This document shows, piece after piece, positions 1-8,797 of a stretch of 64,000 nt of DNA (the stretch's first letter is position 1; each line of letters begins with the position of its first letter). A model generated the notes under the pieces. That model was given only the letters and a program-made list of their open reading frames with translations. It had not been told where the DNA came from and did not search any database. The position numbers were made by a program, and so were the translations under genes. Source of the stretch: G963666895 sp963666895 (GTDB taxonomy: Bacteria; Desulfobacterota; Desulfovibrionia; Desulfovibrionales; Desulfovibrionaceae). Where the stretch lies: positions 62,001-126,000 of the forward strand of contig CAXXNS010000013.1 of assembly GCA_963666895.2 (NCBI GenBank). Reading direction: 5' to 3'.

Positions 1-963
1 CGCGTGGCCGAGCAGCTGGGCATCCAGCTCATCGAGGTGGAGGGGACCCTGGACGACGCGGACATGGACCGCTACCTCGGCCTGCTCACCCGGCAGATGG
101 AGGTGCCCATCAACGTGGGCCTGGTCACCCTGCCCGGCTATCTGGTGCTGCGGCGCATGGCCGAGGACGGCATCCGCGTGGCCCTGGACGGCACGGGCGG
201 CGACGAGGTGCTGGGCGGCTATCCCGGCTACTTCCACATGGCCCTGGAGAACGCCATGCGGGCCGGGCTCTGGGGCCAGGCCTTCCGGCTCAAGCGCCTG
301 GCCGACCAGCGCGACGACCTGCGGCGCTCCTTCCTGGGCGGGTGGCTGCGCTTCTTCCGGCGCACGGCCTTCCCGGGCCGCCGTCCGCCCGAGAAGATGA
401 TCACCGACTCCCGGGCCGGTTTCCTGGGCCGGTACAGCAGGCTGGGCGGCCGGGCCGACCTGGACGGCATCGTGGACCAGTGCTTCGCCCGCGACCGCAT
501 GACCGACGTGGCCGACATGCAGATCTACGACCTGGTCAAGGGCCAAATGCCCTACTACCTGTACATCAACGACCAGGTGTCCATGATCAATTCGGTGGAG
601 ACGCGCTCCCCGCTGCTGGACTACCGGCTGGCCCCGTACATTCGCATGGCCTTGCGCCACAAGCTGCACCGCGGCTACAACAAATACCTGCTGCGCGCCT
701 GCCTGCCCCCCAAGGTGGGCGACGATATCCGCTGGCGCATGGCCAAGGTCGGATTCGGCATGGTCCTGGACAAGGACATGGAGCGGAGGAGCGACCGCAT
801 GGAGGAGGCGGTGCGCGCCTCCACGGTGCTGGCCGGGATGTTCGACCTGGGGGCGCTGCTGGACGAGCTTCAGGCCCTGCGGGACCAAAGCCATTTCCGC
901 GAGCTGCTGGAGCACATGTACTCCGTGGCCCTGCTCGAAGACCAGGTTCCCATGTCCCTCTAG
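1..963 (+). CDS. Asparagine synthetase-like (glutamine-hydrolysing type), C-terminal part, truncated by window edge
   Basis: Only the C-terminal synthetase half is present; the reading frame is open at base 1, so the N-terminal glutaminase domain would lie outside the window. About 320 residues are visible. The motif DGTGGDEVLGG near residue 62 is the conserved substrate/ATP site segment of the AsnB synthetase domain, and SPLLDYRLAPY near residue 203 is the late conserved block. The family transfers ammonia to a carboxylate activated by AMP. It lies 36 bp before a second AsnB homologue and at the head of a glycan cluster, so it more likely amidates a sugar uronic acid or a similar glycan substituent than makes free asparagine. 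That role is inferred from context. Confidence 0.85.
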   Translation, partial: RVAEQLGIQLIEVEGTLDDADMDRYLGLLTRQMEVPINVGLVTLPGYLVLRRMAEDGIRVALDGTGGDEVLGGYPGYFHMALENAMRAGLWGQAFRLKRLADQRDDLRRSFLGGWLRFFRRTAFPGRRPPEKMITDSRAGFLGRYSRLGGRADLDGIVDQCFARDRMTDVADMQIYDLVKGQMPYYLYINDQVSMINSVETRSPLLDYRLAPYIRMALRHKLHRGYNKYLLRACLPPKVGDDIRWRMAKVGFGMVLDKDMERRSDRMEEAVRASTVLAGMFDLGALLDELQALRDQSHFRELLEHMYSVALLEDQVPMSL

Positions 964-999
964 GGGGCGGAACCGACAATCCTCATCGAGGCGAACACC

Positions 1000-2793
1000 G
1001 TGTGCGGCATCTTCGGCATGTTCCTTTCCCGTCCGCTGACCCAGGCCGACCTGGACCTGGGCCGCAAGGGCACGGCCATGCTGGCCCATCGCGGCCCGGA
1101 CGCGGAAGGGCAGTGGCATGACGAGGCGGCCGGGGTCTTCCTGGGCCACCGCCGCCTGTCCATCATCGACCTGACCCCGGGCAGCGACCAGCCCATGGTC
1201 CGGGGCTCCCACGCCCTGGCCTACAACGGCGAAATCTACAACTACAAGAGCCTGCGCAAGCGGCTCAAGGGGCTGGGCTGCGACCTGACCACCAGCGGGG
1301 ACACCGAGGCCCTGCTCATGGGTTGGAAGCAGTGGGGCGAAGAGGTGCTGGACCATTTGGACGGCATGTTCGCCTTTGCCCTGTGGGACGGGGAGCAGGG
1401 GATCCTGTGCCGCGACTTCTTCGGGGAAAAGCCTTTGTACTGGGTCCAGACCGGGGACGGCGTGTATTTTTCCTCCGAGCCCGCTCCCCTGGCCGAGTTG
1501 CTGAACCTGGCCCCGGACCTGTCCGGCGACCGGCTGACCGCTTTTTTCACCCTGGGCTACGTGCCCGACCCGGATACGGCCTGGCAGGGCATGCATTTGC
1601 TGCCCCCGGCCTCGGTGCTCACCGTGCGCCAGGGCAAGGCCGGGGAGCCCCGGGCCTTCTGGAGCATCCCGTTCGGAGAGCCCGGGCACGGCCCGGTGGA
1701 GCACCCGACCAAGGCCCACGCGGACAAGGTGCGCGACGCCCTGGCCCAGGCCGTGGAGTCCCGCCTGGTGGCCGACGTGCCGGTCTGTCTGTTCCTGTCC
1801 TCGGGCGTGGATTCGCCGCTGTTGGCGGCCATCGCCAGCCGGGACCTGGGCGTGGCCCCGGCCTGTTTGACAGTGTCCTTCCCCCGGGGCGACAGCGCGG
1901 TCAACGAGGCTCCCCTGGCCCGGGCCATCGCCCACCACCTGGGCCTGCCCTTCACCGAGGTGGAGAGCAGCGAGGACCCGCGCACGGCCGGGGCGGACCG
2001 GGCCCTGGAGCTGTTCGGCCAGCCTAACGACAACATCACGGCCATCTCCTGCAACCAGATCTCCGCGGCCGCGGTGCGCCAGTTCAAGGTGGCCCTGTCC
2101 GGCATGGGCGGGGACGAGCTGTTCTACGGCTACGGCAAGCACGAGTACGTGTACCGCCACCGCAGGGACTACGCCCTGCCGGGCTGGCGCAAGCGGCTCA
2201 TCTCCCTGTCCAAGCGGGTCCTGTCCACCAAGCACCGCTACTCCACCTTCGAGGCCCTGGTGGACGTGGACAGGAGCGAGTACTACCCGGCCATCAAGAA
2301 CGACCCCTGCATCCGTTGGCTGCGGCGGCTGCCCGGGTTCGCGGCCTGGACCCGGGGCGAGTTTTCCGGCCAGGGACGGCCCGAGTACGCCATCCCGCGC
2401 TACGAGGTGGCCCGGGTCATGCCCAACAGCCATTTGCCCGCCTTCGACCACGGCAGCATGGCCGCCAGCCTGGAGCTGCGCTCGCCCATGCTCTCCCGGG
2501 GGCTGGTGGAGGCCATCGCCAGCCTGGACCCGCGCATGCTCATGGCCTTTGGCCAGAAGCGGCTGCTGCGCATGCTCCTGGACCGCTACGTGCCCGCGGA
2601 GTTCATTGACAAGCGAAAACTGGGCTTTGTATATCCACCGGACCAGATGGTGCGCAATTTCGGCGACCAAACGCCCCGGATTCCCGGCCTGGACCCGGGT
2701 CTGGTCAACGAAGCCTGGGAGAACCGCTTCCGCAAGAAGATCTGGTCGCGCATCGCCACCCGCCTGATCCTGGCCGACCGCTTCCTGGGATAA
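1000..2793 (+). CDS. asnB: Asparagine synthase (glutamine-hydrolysing) family protein
   Basis: Full-length class II AsnB homologue of 597 aa. The GTG start places the catalytic cysteine at residue 2 (MCGIFGMF), as needed for the N-terminal nucleophile glutaminase after Met removal, which fixes the start. The PP-loop ATP site LSSGVDSP lies near residue 267, SGMGGDELFYGYG near 367 and LELRSPMLSRGLVE near 492. It is the second of three AsnB-like genes in a row on the same strand with short gaps. In lipopolysaccharide and flagellin glycan loci such enzymes amidate uronic acids; with no asparagine-specific context this is the more likely role. The family is certain; the substrate is not. Confidence 0.88.
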   Translation: MCGIFGMFLSRPLTQADLDLGRKGTAMLAHRGPDAEGQWHDEAAGVFLGHRRLSIIDLTPGSDQPMVRGSHALAYNGEIYNYKSLRKRLKGLGCDLTTSGDTEALLMGWKQWGEEVLDHLDGMFAFALWDGEQGILCRDFFGEKPLYWVQTGDGVYFSSEPAPLAELLNLAPDLSGDRLTAFFTLGYVPDPDTAWQGMHLLPPASVLTVRQGKAGEPRAFWSIPFGEPGHGPVEHPTKAHADKVRDALAQAVESRLVADVPVCLFLSSGVDSPLLAAIASRDLGVAPACLTVSFPRGDSAVNEAPLARAIAHHLGLPFTEVESSEDPRTAGADRALELFGQPNDNITAISCNQISAAAVRQFKVALSGMGGDELFYGYGKHEYVYRHRRDYALPGWRKRLISLSKRVLSTKHRYSTFEALVDVDRSEYYPAIKNDPCIRWLRRLPGFAAWTRGEFSGQGRPEYAIPRYEVARVMPNSHLPAFDHGSMAASLELRSPMLSRGLVEAIASLDPRMLMAFGQKRLLRMLLDRYVPAEFIDKRKLGFVYPPDQMVRNFGDQTPRIPGLDPGLVNEAWENRFRKKIWSRIATRLILADRFLG

Positions 2794-2818
2794 GCCCTGG
2801 AAGCCCGAGGACGAACCC

Positions 2819-4627
2819 ATGCTCCTGTCCAAGCAATACGCCCTGCCGCGCTTCTTCTTCACCCACGCCCCCCAGGGCGCGGAACGTGAAGAACCGGTCA
2901 GCCCCAAGCCGCTCTTGGAAGTGGACGGGCTGTGCGTGTGCTTTGACGACTATCTGATCCATTGCGACCACCGCGTGGACGAGCAGCGGGCCACGGTCAT
3001 CCTGGGCCACCCGGTCGTGGGCGAGCGCATCGACCGCGAGGCCGTGTTCCAGGGTACGGCCAAGGGGTTGGACCCGGACTTTTTGCGTTCCCTGGGCGGC
3101 GAGTTCCTGCTCCTGCACCTGGACCGGGCCACGGGCCGGCTCCAGGCGGCCACGGACCGCTTTCCGTCCATCCCGCTCTACTACGCCAGGGTCGGCAACG
3201 TGCTGGCGGGCAGCGTGTTCTACAACGACCTCTGGCGCTGGCTGGGCGAAAAGAACGCGCGCACCCCGGACCCGGCCGTGTTCTTCGAGTTCGTCTGGTT
3301 CCAGCGCATCATGGGCCGCAACACATACGACACCGCCTCGGAGTTCCTGCCCGGGGCCACGGCCCTGACCCGCGACCACGACCACCTTTCGGAGCAAGCC
3401 TTCTGGACCCACAGCTTTGAGAAGACCACGGACAGCCTGGACCATTGCGCCCACGACCTGGCCGAGGCGCTCAAACGGTCGGTGCGCCGCAAGCTGAGCG
3501 ACGATCCGGGCCGCCACGGCCTGTTCCTGTCCGGGGGCAAGGATTCGCGCAGCGTGCTGGCCTCCTTTGAGGAGCCGCCGGTCTGCTTCACCGTGGCCGT
3601 GTCCAAAAACAACGAGTGGATAAGCGCCCACCAGGCCACCGAGGCCCGGGGCGCGGAGCACGTGTACCTGGAGCTGCCGCCCGATCCCTACACCCGCCAT
3701 CTGGACGAGCTGGTGCAGCTGTCCAGCGGCATGTACGCCTACGACCACGCCCTGTTTCACGGCTTCGCCGACCAGGTGCGCGAGCACGCGGACGTGGTCT
3801 TCCACGGCCACGGCATCGACTACATGTTCCAGGGCATGTACGTGCCCGCCAAGGTGGTCCGCATCTGGGGCAAGACCCAGTGGCGCACCCTGGCCCCGTT
3901 CTCCGGGGACATGGTCCACGACTTCATGCACACCATCTCGTACCGGCTCAAGCACGTGGACCTGCTGGACTACGTGCTGCCCGCCCGGCGCGAGGAGATG
4001 TACGGCACGCTCAGGGATTCGGTGGGTAGGGTGGTCGAAGCGGGCAGTTCGTTCTGCAACACGGACCACGACGTGTGGGAATGGCTGCTCATCCACGCCA
4101 TCGCCCGCCACTACCCGTACACCAACCTCTACAGCATGGGCACCTGCGCGGAGCAGCGCACGCCCACGTTCGACAACGACGTCTTCGACCTCTACCTGTC
4201 CCTGCCCGCCAAGTACCGGCTCAACGCGCGCATGGCCATCAAGCTGTTGACCGTGCTCTCCCCGGAGATGGCCGCCATCCGCAACAACAACACCGGCATG
4301 CCGGCCGGGTACCAGGCCTGGCAGCGGGAGATGTTCGTGGTCAAGCACCGCATGCTCAAGAAGCTGGGCCTGCTGCGCAAGAACCCGTACAACAAGTCGG
4401 ACGCGGACCGCACCTGGCCCCACCGCCTGACCCTGCTCCAGGAGAAGGGACCGCTGTACCAGGCGGCCATGGACATGTGCCGGTCCGAGGCCCTGGCCGG
4501 CCTGGGCATCTGGGACATGGACCGCATCGCCCGGGACATCCCGTCCTTCATCGACAACCCGCCCCACCGCAACATCGGGGGCATCGTGGCCTATCTGCTG
4601 ACCATCGACCGTTTCCTCAGGCAATAA
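2819..4627 (+). CDS. Asparagine synthetase-like protein lacking the glutaminase cysteine
   Basis: 602 aa. The C-terminal part carries a PP-loop like that of asparagine synthetases (LFLSGGKDSRSV near residue 235). The N-terminus (MLLSKQYALPRF) has no Cys2, so it cannot work as a classic N-terminal-nucleophile glutaminase. The protein may use free ammonia, receive ammonia from the preceding AsnB, or adenylate a carboxylate for a different nucleophile, as beta-lactam synthetase-like members do. It starts 26 bp after asnB and ends 12 bp before a glycosyltransferase, so it belongs to the same operon. The exact reaction is unknown; a glycan amidation or acylation role is inferred. Confidence 0.75.
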   Translation: MLLSKQYALPRFFFTHAPQGAEREEPVSPKPLLEVDGLCVCFDDYLIHCDHRVDEQRATVILGHPVVGERIDREAVFQGTAKGLDPDFLRSLGGEFLLLHLDRATGRLQAATDRFPSIPLYYARVGNVLAGSVFYNDLWRWLGEKNARTPDPAVFFEFVWFQRIMGRNTYDTASEFLPGATALTRDHDHLSEQAFWTHSFEKTTDSLDHCAHDLAEALKRSVRRKLSDDPGRHGLFLSGGKDSRSVLASFEEPPVCFTVAVSKNNEWISAHQATEARGAEHVYLELPPDPYTRHLDELVQLSSGMYAYDHALFHGFADQVREHADVVFHGHGIDYMFQGMYVPAKVVRIWGKTQWRTLAPFSGDMVHDFMHTISYRLKHVDLLDYVLPARREEMYGTLRDSVGRVVEAGSSFCNTDHDVWEWLLIHAIARHYPYTNLYSMGTCAEQRTPTFDNDVFDLYLSLPAKYRLNARMAIKLLTVLSPEMAAIRNNNTGMPAGYQAWQREMFVVKHRMLKKLGLLRKNPYNKSDADRTWPHRLTLLQEKGPLYQAAMDMCRSEALAGLGIWDMDRIARDIPSFIDNPPHRNIGGIVAYLLTIDRFLRQ

Positions 4628-4639
4628 GCCGGGAGCGCC

Positions 4640-5869
4640 ATGCACACCGTCCTGTTCATCGAATCCGGGGTTTCCGGGGGCGGCTCGTTCCAGAGCCTGC
4701 ACCAGCTGGTGTCCGGCCTGGACAGGGCCCGCTTCGCGCCCGTGGTCGCCTACGTGAACGAGACCGAGTGGCTGGAGCGCATGCGTGGCCTGGGCGTCCC
4801 GGCCCATCTGTTGTTCGACCGCGTGTACACCAAGACCGTGCCCTGGTTCGTGCAAAAGCGGCTGGAGCGCATGGTCAAGGCGGCCCACCGCCGGGTGCCG
4901 TTCCTGGCCGACCGGGTTCTGCGCTTCTGCCACGGCCCCCTGCTCAAATCCCTGGCCCGGCTGGTGCGCGAGCACGACGTGGACCTGATCTACCTGAACG
5001 ACCAGATCGACCGCGACCTGTTCGGGGTCTATGCGGCCAGGGACGCGGGCCTGCCCCTGGTCAGCCATCTGCGGTCCATGAACGGGGAGAACATGAACCC
5101 GGCCCGGGCCGCCCTGGCAAACGGGCAGGTCTCAACCTACGTGGCCAACTCGGCCGTGACCCGGGACTACTGGGTGGGCCGCGGCCTGGACCCGGACAAG
5201 TGCCTGGTGGTGCACAACGGCGTGCCGGGCGACCCGGTGGAGCCCCTGGACCTGCGCCAAGAGTACGGCGTGCCCGAGGGGCATCAGGTCATCGGCTGCG
5301 TGGCCCGGCTGGTGCCGGTCAAGAACCACGAAACCCTGATCCGGGCCTTTGCCCTGCTCCAGAAGAAATTGCCCGAAACCACGCTCATCCTGGCCGGGGA
5401 CGGACCCCTGGAACAGCGGCTGCGGACCCTGGCCCGGGAGTCGGGCGTGGTGGACAAGGTTCTGTTTCCGGGGTACGAACACCGGGCCCGCCCGCTCATG
5501 GCCGCCCTGGACTTGCTGGTCCTGCCGTCGCGGTTCGACGCCTTCGGCCGAGTGCTGGTCGAGGGCATGCAGGCGGGCGTTCCGGTCATCGGCGCGGACG
5601 CCGGAGGCATCCCCGAGGTGGTGGAGCCGGGCGTCAGCGGCCTGCTGGTCCCGCCGGACGACGAAGCGGCCTGGGCCGAAGCCATGGCCCGTGTGCTCAC
5701 GGACCCGGAACTGCGGGAGCGCCTGGCCTCTGGAGGCCGGAAGGCGGCCGCGGAACGTTTTTCCATGGAGCGCATGGTGCGCGCCATCGAGACCGTCATG
5801 GAGCGGGCCCTGGCCGGACGCGCCGCCCCTCCCATCCAGGAAAAATCCCCCGAACCCCCTTCGGAGTGA
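4640..5869 (+). CDS. Glycosyltransferase family 4 (GT-B, RfaB/WcaL-like)
   Basis: 409 aa with the two Rossmann-like halves of a GT-B enzyme. The N-terminal half opens with a Gly-rich loop (SGVSGGGSF). The C-terminal donor domain has VARLVPVKNHETLIRAF and the nucleotide-sugar block EGMQAGVPVIGADAGGIPE near residue 308, followed by G-x-L-V-P-P-D-D, all typical of GT4. Retaining transfer from a nucleotide sugar in the cytoplasm is expected. It lies 12 bp after the third AsnB-like gene and 2 bp before pseB, in one transcription unit. Donor and acceptor cannot be read from the sequence. Confidence 0.87.
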   Translation: MHTVLFIESGVSGGGSFQSLHQLVSGLDRARFAPVVAYVNETEWLERMRGLGVPAHLLFDRVYTKTVPWFVQKRLERMVKAAHRRVPFLADRVLRFCHGPLLKSLARLVREHDVDLIYLNDQIDRDLFGVYAARDAGLPLVSHLRSMNGENMNPARAALANGQVSTYVANSAVTRDYWVGRGLDPDKCLVVHNGVPGDPVEPLDLRQEYGVPEGHQVIGCVARLVPVKNHETLIRAFALLQKKLPETTLILAGDGPLEQRLRTLARESGVVDKVLFPGYEHRARPLMAALDLLVLPSRFDAFGRVLVEGMQAGVPVIGADAGGIPEVVEPGVSGLLVPPDDEAAWAEAMARVLTDPELRERLASGGRKAAAERFSMERMVRAIETVMERALAGRAAPPIQEKSPEPPSE

Positions 5870-5871
5870 CC

Positions 5872-6858
5872 ATGTTCAACGACAAGACAATTCTCATCAC
5901 CGGTGGCACCGGCTCCTTCGGCAAGAAGTGCACCGAGGTGCTGCTGGACGAATATTCTCCGCGCAAGGTGATCGTGTTCAGCCGCGACGAGCTCAAGCAG
6001 TTCGAGATGAGCATGGAGGCGCGGTTCAGGGACCGGGCCAACCTGCGCTTCTTCATCGGCGACGTGCGCGACAAGGAGCGGCTCCACCGGGCCTTCAACG
6101 ACGTGGACTACGTGATCCACGCCGCCGCGCTCAAGCAGGTCCCGGCCGCGGAGTACAACCCCTTCGAGGCGGTCAAGACCAACATCCTCGGGGCCCAGAA
6201 CATCATCAACGTCTCCCTGGACCGGGGCGTGAAGCGGGTGGTGGCCCTGTCCACGGACAAGGCGGCCAATCCGATCAACCTCTACGGCGCCACCAAGCTC
6301 TGCTCGGACAAGCTGTTCGTGGCCGGGAACGCCTATGGCTCCCGGGACATGACCTGCTTCTCCGTGGTCCGCTACGGCAACGTGGTCGGCAGCCGGGGCA
6401 GCGTGATTCCCTTCTTCCTGGACAAGATGGCCCAGGGCGAGAAGAACCTGCCGGTCACGGACCCGCGCATGACCCGGTTCTGGATCACCCTGGAGCAGGG
6501 CGTGCGTTTCGTGCTCCGGTGCATGGAGCGCATGGTGGGCGGCGAGCTCTACGTGCCCAAGCTGCCGAGCATGAACATCATGGACCTGGCCCGGGCCGTC
6601 TGCCCGGACGGTACGCCCGAGGTGGTGGGCATCCGGGCGGGCGAGAAGCTGCACGAGGTCATGATCACCCGCGACGACGCCCGGCACACCGTGGAGTTCG
6701 AGGACCACTACCTGATCAAGCCGGAGTTCAAGTATTTCTCGCGCCGTTTCTGCGACAACGGTTGCACGCCCGTGGGCGAGGACTTCGAGTACAACTCCCG
6801 GGACAACAAGCAGTGGCTCTCGGTGGAGCAGCTGCGGGAGATGATCGCGACCCTATGA
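5872..6858 (+). CDS. pseB: UDP-N-acetylglucosamine 4,6-dehydratase (inverting)
   Basis: First step of CMP-pseudaminic acid synthesis: C4 oxidation, C6 dehydration and C5 epimerisation of UDP-GlcNAc. The 328-aa SDR protein has the NADP-binding GGTGSFG at residues 11-17, HAAALKQVPAAEYNP at 83-97 and the catalytic S-T-D-K ... Y-G-A-T-K block, with Asp129, Lys130, Tyr138 and Lys142. Length and motifs fit the PseB/FlaA1 subfamily rather than membrane-bound dehydratases. I chose the ATG 2 bp after the glycosyltransferase stop; the open frame upstream of it only reads through other genes. It overlaps pseC by 4 bp (ATGA). Confidence 0.93.
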   Translation: MFNDKTILITGGTGSFGKKCTEVLLDEYSPRKVIVFSRDELKQFEMSMEARFRDRANLRFFIGDVRDKERLHRAFNDVDYVIHAAALKQVPAAEYNPFEAVKTNILGAQNIINVSLDRGVKRVVALSTDKAANPINLYGATKLCSDKLFVAGNAYGSRDMTCFSVVRYGNVVGSRGSVIPFFLDKMAQGEKNLPVTDPRMTRFWITLEQGVRFVLRCMERMVGGELYVPKLPSMNIMDLARAVCPDGTPEVVGIRAGEKLHEVMITRDDARHTVEFEDHYLIKPEFKYFSRRFCDNGCTPVGEDFEYNSRDNKQWLSVEQLREMIATL

Positions 6859-7970
6859 TTCCCTACGGCAGGCAGTGGATCGACGAGGATGACGAGCGGG
6901 CCGTTCTCGAGGCCCTGCGCTCGGACTGGCTGACCACCGGCCCGGCCGTGGACGGGTTCGAGTCCTCGGTGGCCTCGTTCTGCAACGCGGCTCACGGCGT
7001 GGCCGTGTCCTCGGGCACCGCGGCCCTGCACGCGGCCATGTTCGCCCTGGGCGTGGGGCCCGGCGACGAGGTCATCGTCCCGCCCATGACTTTCGCGGCC
7101 TCGGCCAACTGCGCGCTCTACATGGGGGCCACCCCGATATTCGCGGACGTGGACCCGGACACCCTGCTCCTCGACCCGGCCGAGGCGGAAAAGAAGATCA
7201 CCCCGGCCACCAAGGCCATCATCGGCGTGGACTACGCGGGCCAGCCCTGCGACTGGCAGGCCCTGGCCAAGGTGGTCGAGGGCCGGAACATCGCCCTGGT
7301 GGCCGACGGCTGCCACGCCCTGGGCGCCGAAGACCAGGGCCGCCGCGTGGGCACTCTGGCCGACCTGACCGTGTTCAGCTTCCACCCGGTCAAGCACGTG
7401 GCCACGGGCGAGGGCGGCATGGTGGTCACGGACGACCCGGCCCTGGCCGAACGCTGCCGCGTGTTCCGCAACCACGGCATCACCACGGACCACCGCCAGC
7501 GGGCCGAGCAGGGCTCCTGGTTCTACGAGATGAAGCACCTGGGGTACAACTACCGCATCACGGACATCCAGTGCGCCCTGGGGTTGAGCCAGATGAACAG
7601 GTTGGAGCGCTTCCTGGCCCGCCGCCGGGAGATCGCGGCCCGCTACGACCAGGCCTTTGCGGACAACGCTTCCGTCCGGCCCCTGGCCCTGCGCGCCGGA
7701 GCCCTGCACGCCTACCATCTCTACGTGGTCCGGGTGGACGACCGGGCCGGGGTCTACGCGCGTCTGCGCGAGCGGGGCGTGGGCTCCCAGATCCACTACA
7801 TCCCGGTCCATCTGCATCCCTACTATCGGGAGCAACTGGGCACGGGCCCGGGGCTCTGTCCCGTGGCCGAGGCGGCCTACGAGGAAATCCTGTCCATTCC
7901 CATGTACCCCGCCCTGACCGACGGGCAGGTGGAGCAGGTCATCGAGGAACTGGTCCGGGCGGCCGCCTAG
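6855..7970 (+). CDS. pseC: UDP-4-amino-4,6-dideoxy-N-acetyl-beta-L-altrosamine transaminase
   Basis: Second enzyme of the pseudaminic acid pathway: a PLP-dependent DegT/DnrJ/EryC1 aminotransferase acting on the PseB product. The 371-aa protein starts MIPYGRQWIDEDD, a typical PseC opening. It has the phosphate-binding SSGTAALHAAM at residues 52-62, the DGCHALGA block at 151-158 and the PLP lysine in FSFHPVKHVATGEGG (Lys180). Its start codon overlaps the pseB stop (ATGA), giving translational coupling. The order pseB-pseC is the usual one. Confidence 0.93.
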   Translation: MIPYGRQWIDEDDERAVLEALRSDWLTTGPAVDGFESSVASFCNAAHGVAVSSGTAALHAAMFALGVGPGDEVIVPPMTFAASANCALYMGATPIFADVDPDTLLLDPAEAEKKITPATKAIIGVDYAGQPCDWQALAKVVEGRNIALVADGCHALGAEDQGRRVGTLADLTVFSFHPVKHVATGEGGMVVTDDPALAERCRVFRNHGITTDHRQRAEQGSWFYEMKHLGYNYRITDIQCALGLSQMNRLERFLARRREIAARYDQAFADNASVRPLALRAGALHAYHLYVVRVDDRAGVYARLRERGVGSQIHYIPVHLHPYYREQLGTGPGLCPVAEAAYEEILSIPMYPALTDGQVEQVIEELVRAAA

Positions 7971-8100
7971 CCGTTGGACCGGGCCGGGCGTCCCTTGCGG
8001 CCCGGAACAGGACAGGATATGAACGTCTTGTATTTCTTGATTCCCCCGGCACTCCTGCCTCCACTGCGGTGACTTCGCCGGAACCACGGACACCCCGGAT

Positions 8101-8784
8101 ATGGACCTCAAGATAGGAAAACCGGACCTGCTTGAACTGCTCTCGCGGCAGTTGACCACCCTGTACCTGCTGCAGCCCTCGGAGCGCGCCTCCCTGGAGC
8201 GGATCCTGGAGCCGGTCCTGGGCCGTCTGGAGCAATGCTTCGCGCACATCGGGCGCAAGGGTTTCCAGCGGGACGGCGAGCCGTTCTTCAACCCTTTCCA
8301 CTCCTCCCAGTACTGCATGTTTCTGTACCTGCTTTCCAGAGCCGCCCTGACGGACGCGGCGGACCGCGACCTGGCCGACAAGACCTACGCCCTGAACAAG
8401 GCCCTGCACGGCGCGGACCTGTTCTACGAGGTGGAGCTGCCGGACGTCTTCCTCCTGGAGCACCCCGTGGGCACGGTGCTGGGACGGGCCACCTACGGCC
8501 GCTTCTTCTCCTTCCAGCAGCAGAACACCGTGGGCAACAACCAGGGCCGCTACCCGGTCTTCGGGGACAATGTGGCCCTGTTCGCCGGGGCCATGGTGGT
8601 GGGGGACGCGCACATCGGGAACAACTGCTGGATTTCTGCCGGGACCTACGTCAAGGACCAGGACGTGCCGGACAACAGCCTGGTCTTTGGCCGCAGCCCG
8701 GACCTGGTGATCAAGAGCCGTCCGGCCGACTATTTCCGGCAGGGGACCGGATTCCTGTATCCGGACCAGGGCGCCGACGGGTGA
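8101..8784 (+). CDS. Serine acetyltransferase-like hexapeptide-repeat acyltransferase
   Basis: 227 aa. The N-terminal 110 residues are helical and resemble the CysE N-terminal region. Residues 135-205 show left-handed beta-helix hexapeptide features (VGTVLGRATYGRFF, VFGDNVALFAGAMVVGDAHIGNNCWISAG, DNSLVFGRSPDLV), which bind acetyl-CoA. It could acetylate a sugar in the glycan pathway. No GNAT-type PseH was found in the window, so this gene is one candidate for the missing N-acetylation step after PseC, although the known PseH fold is different. It is separated from pseC by 130 bp without an evident gene. Role uncertain. Confidence 0.7.
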   Translation: MDLKIGKPDLLELLSRQLTTLYLLQPSERASLERILEPVLGRLEQCFAHIGRKGFQRDGEPFFNPFHSSQYCMFLYLLSRAALTDAADRDLADKTYALNKALHGADLFYEVELPDVFLLEHPVGTVLGRATYGRFFSFQQQNTVGNNQGRYPVFGDNVALFAGAMVVGDAHIGNNCWISAGTYVKDQDVPDNSLVFGRSPDLVIKSRPADYFRQGTGFLYPDQGADG

Positions 8785-8797
8785 CGGGGAACCGGGT

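Noticed and set aside
2705..5068. Very long open frame on the minus strand (787 codons) opposite the AsnB-like and GT4 genes
   Set aside because: GC-rich codon use leaves the opposite strand open by chance; the protein is low-complexity (V, G, H, Q-rich), matches no family and is antisense to three convincing genes.
8019..8072. 17-codon open frame MNVLYFLIPPALLPPLR between pseC and the acetyltransferase gene
   Set aside because: Too short and without a clear ribosome-binding site or conserved partner; it could be a leader peptide but nothing supports it.
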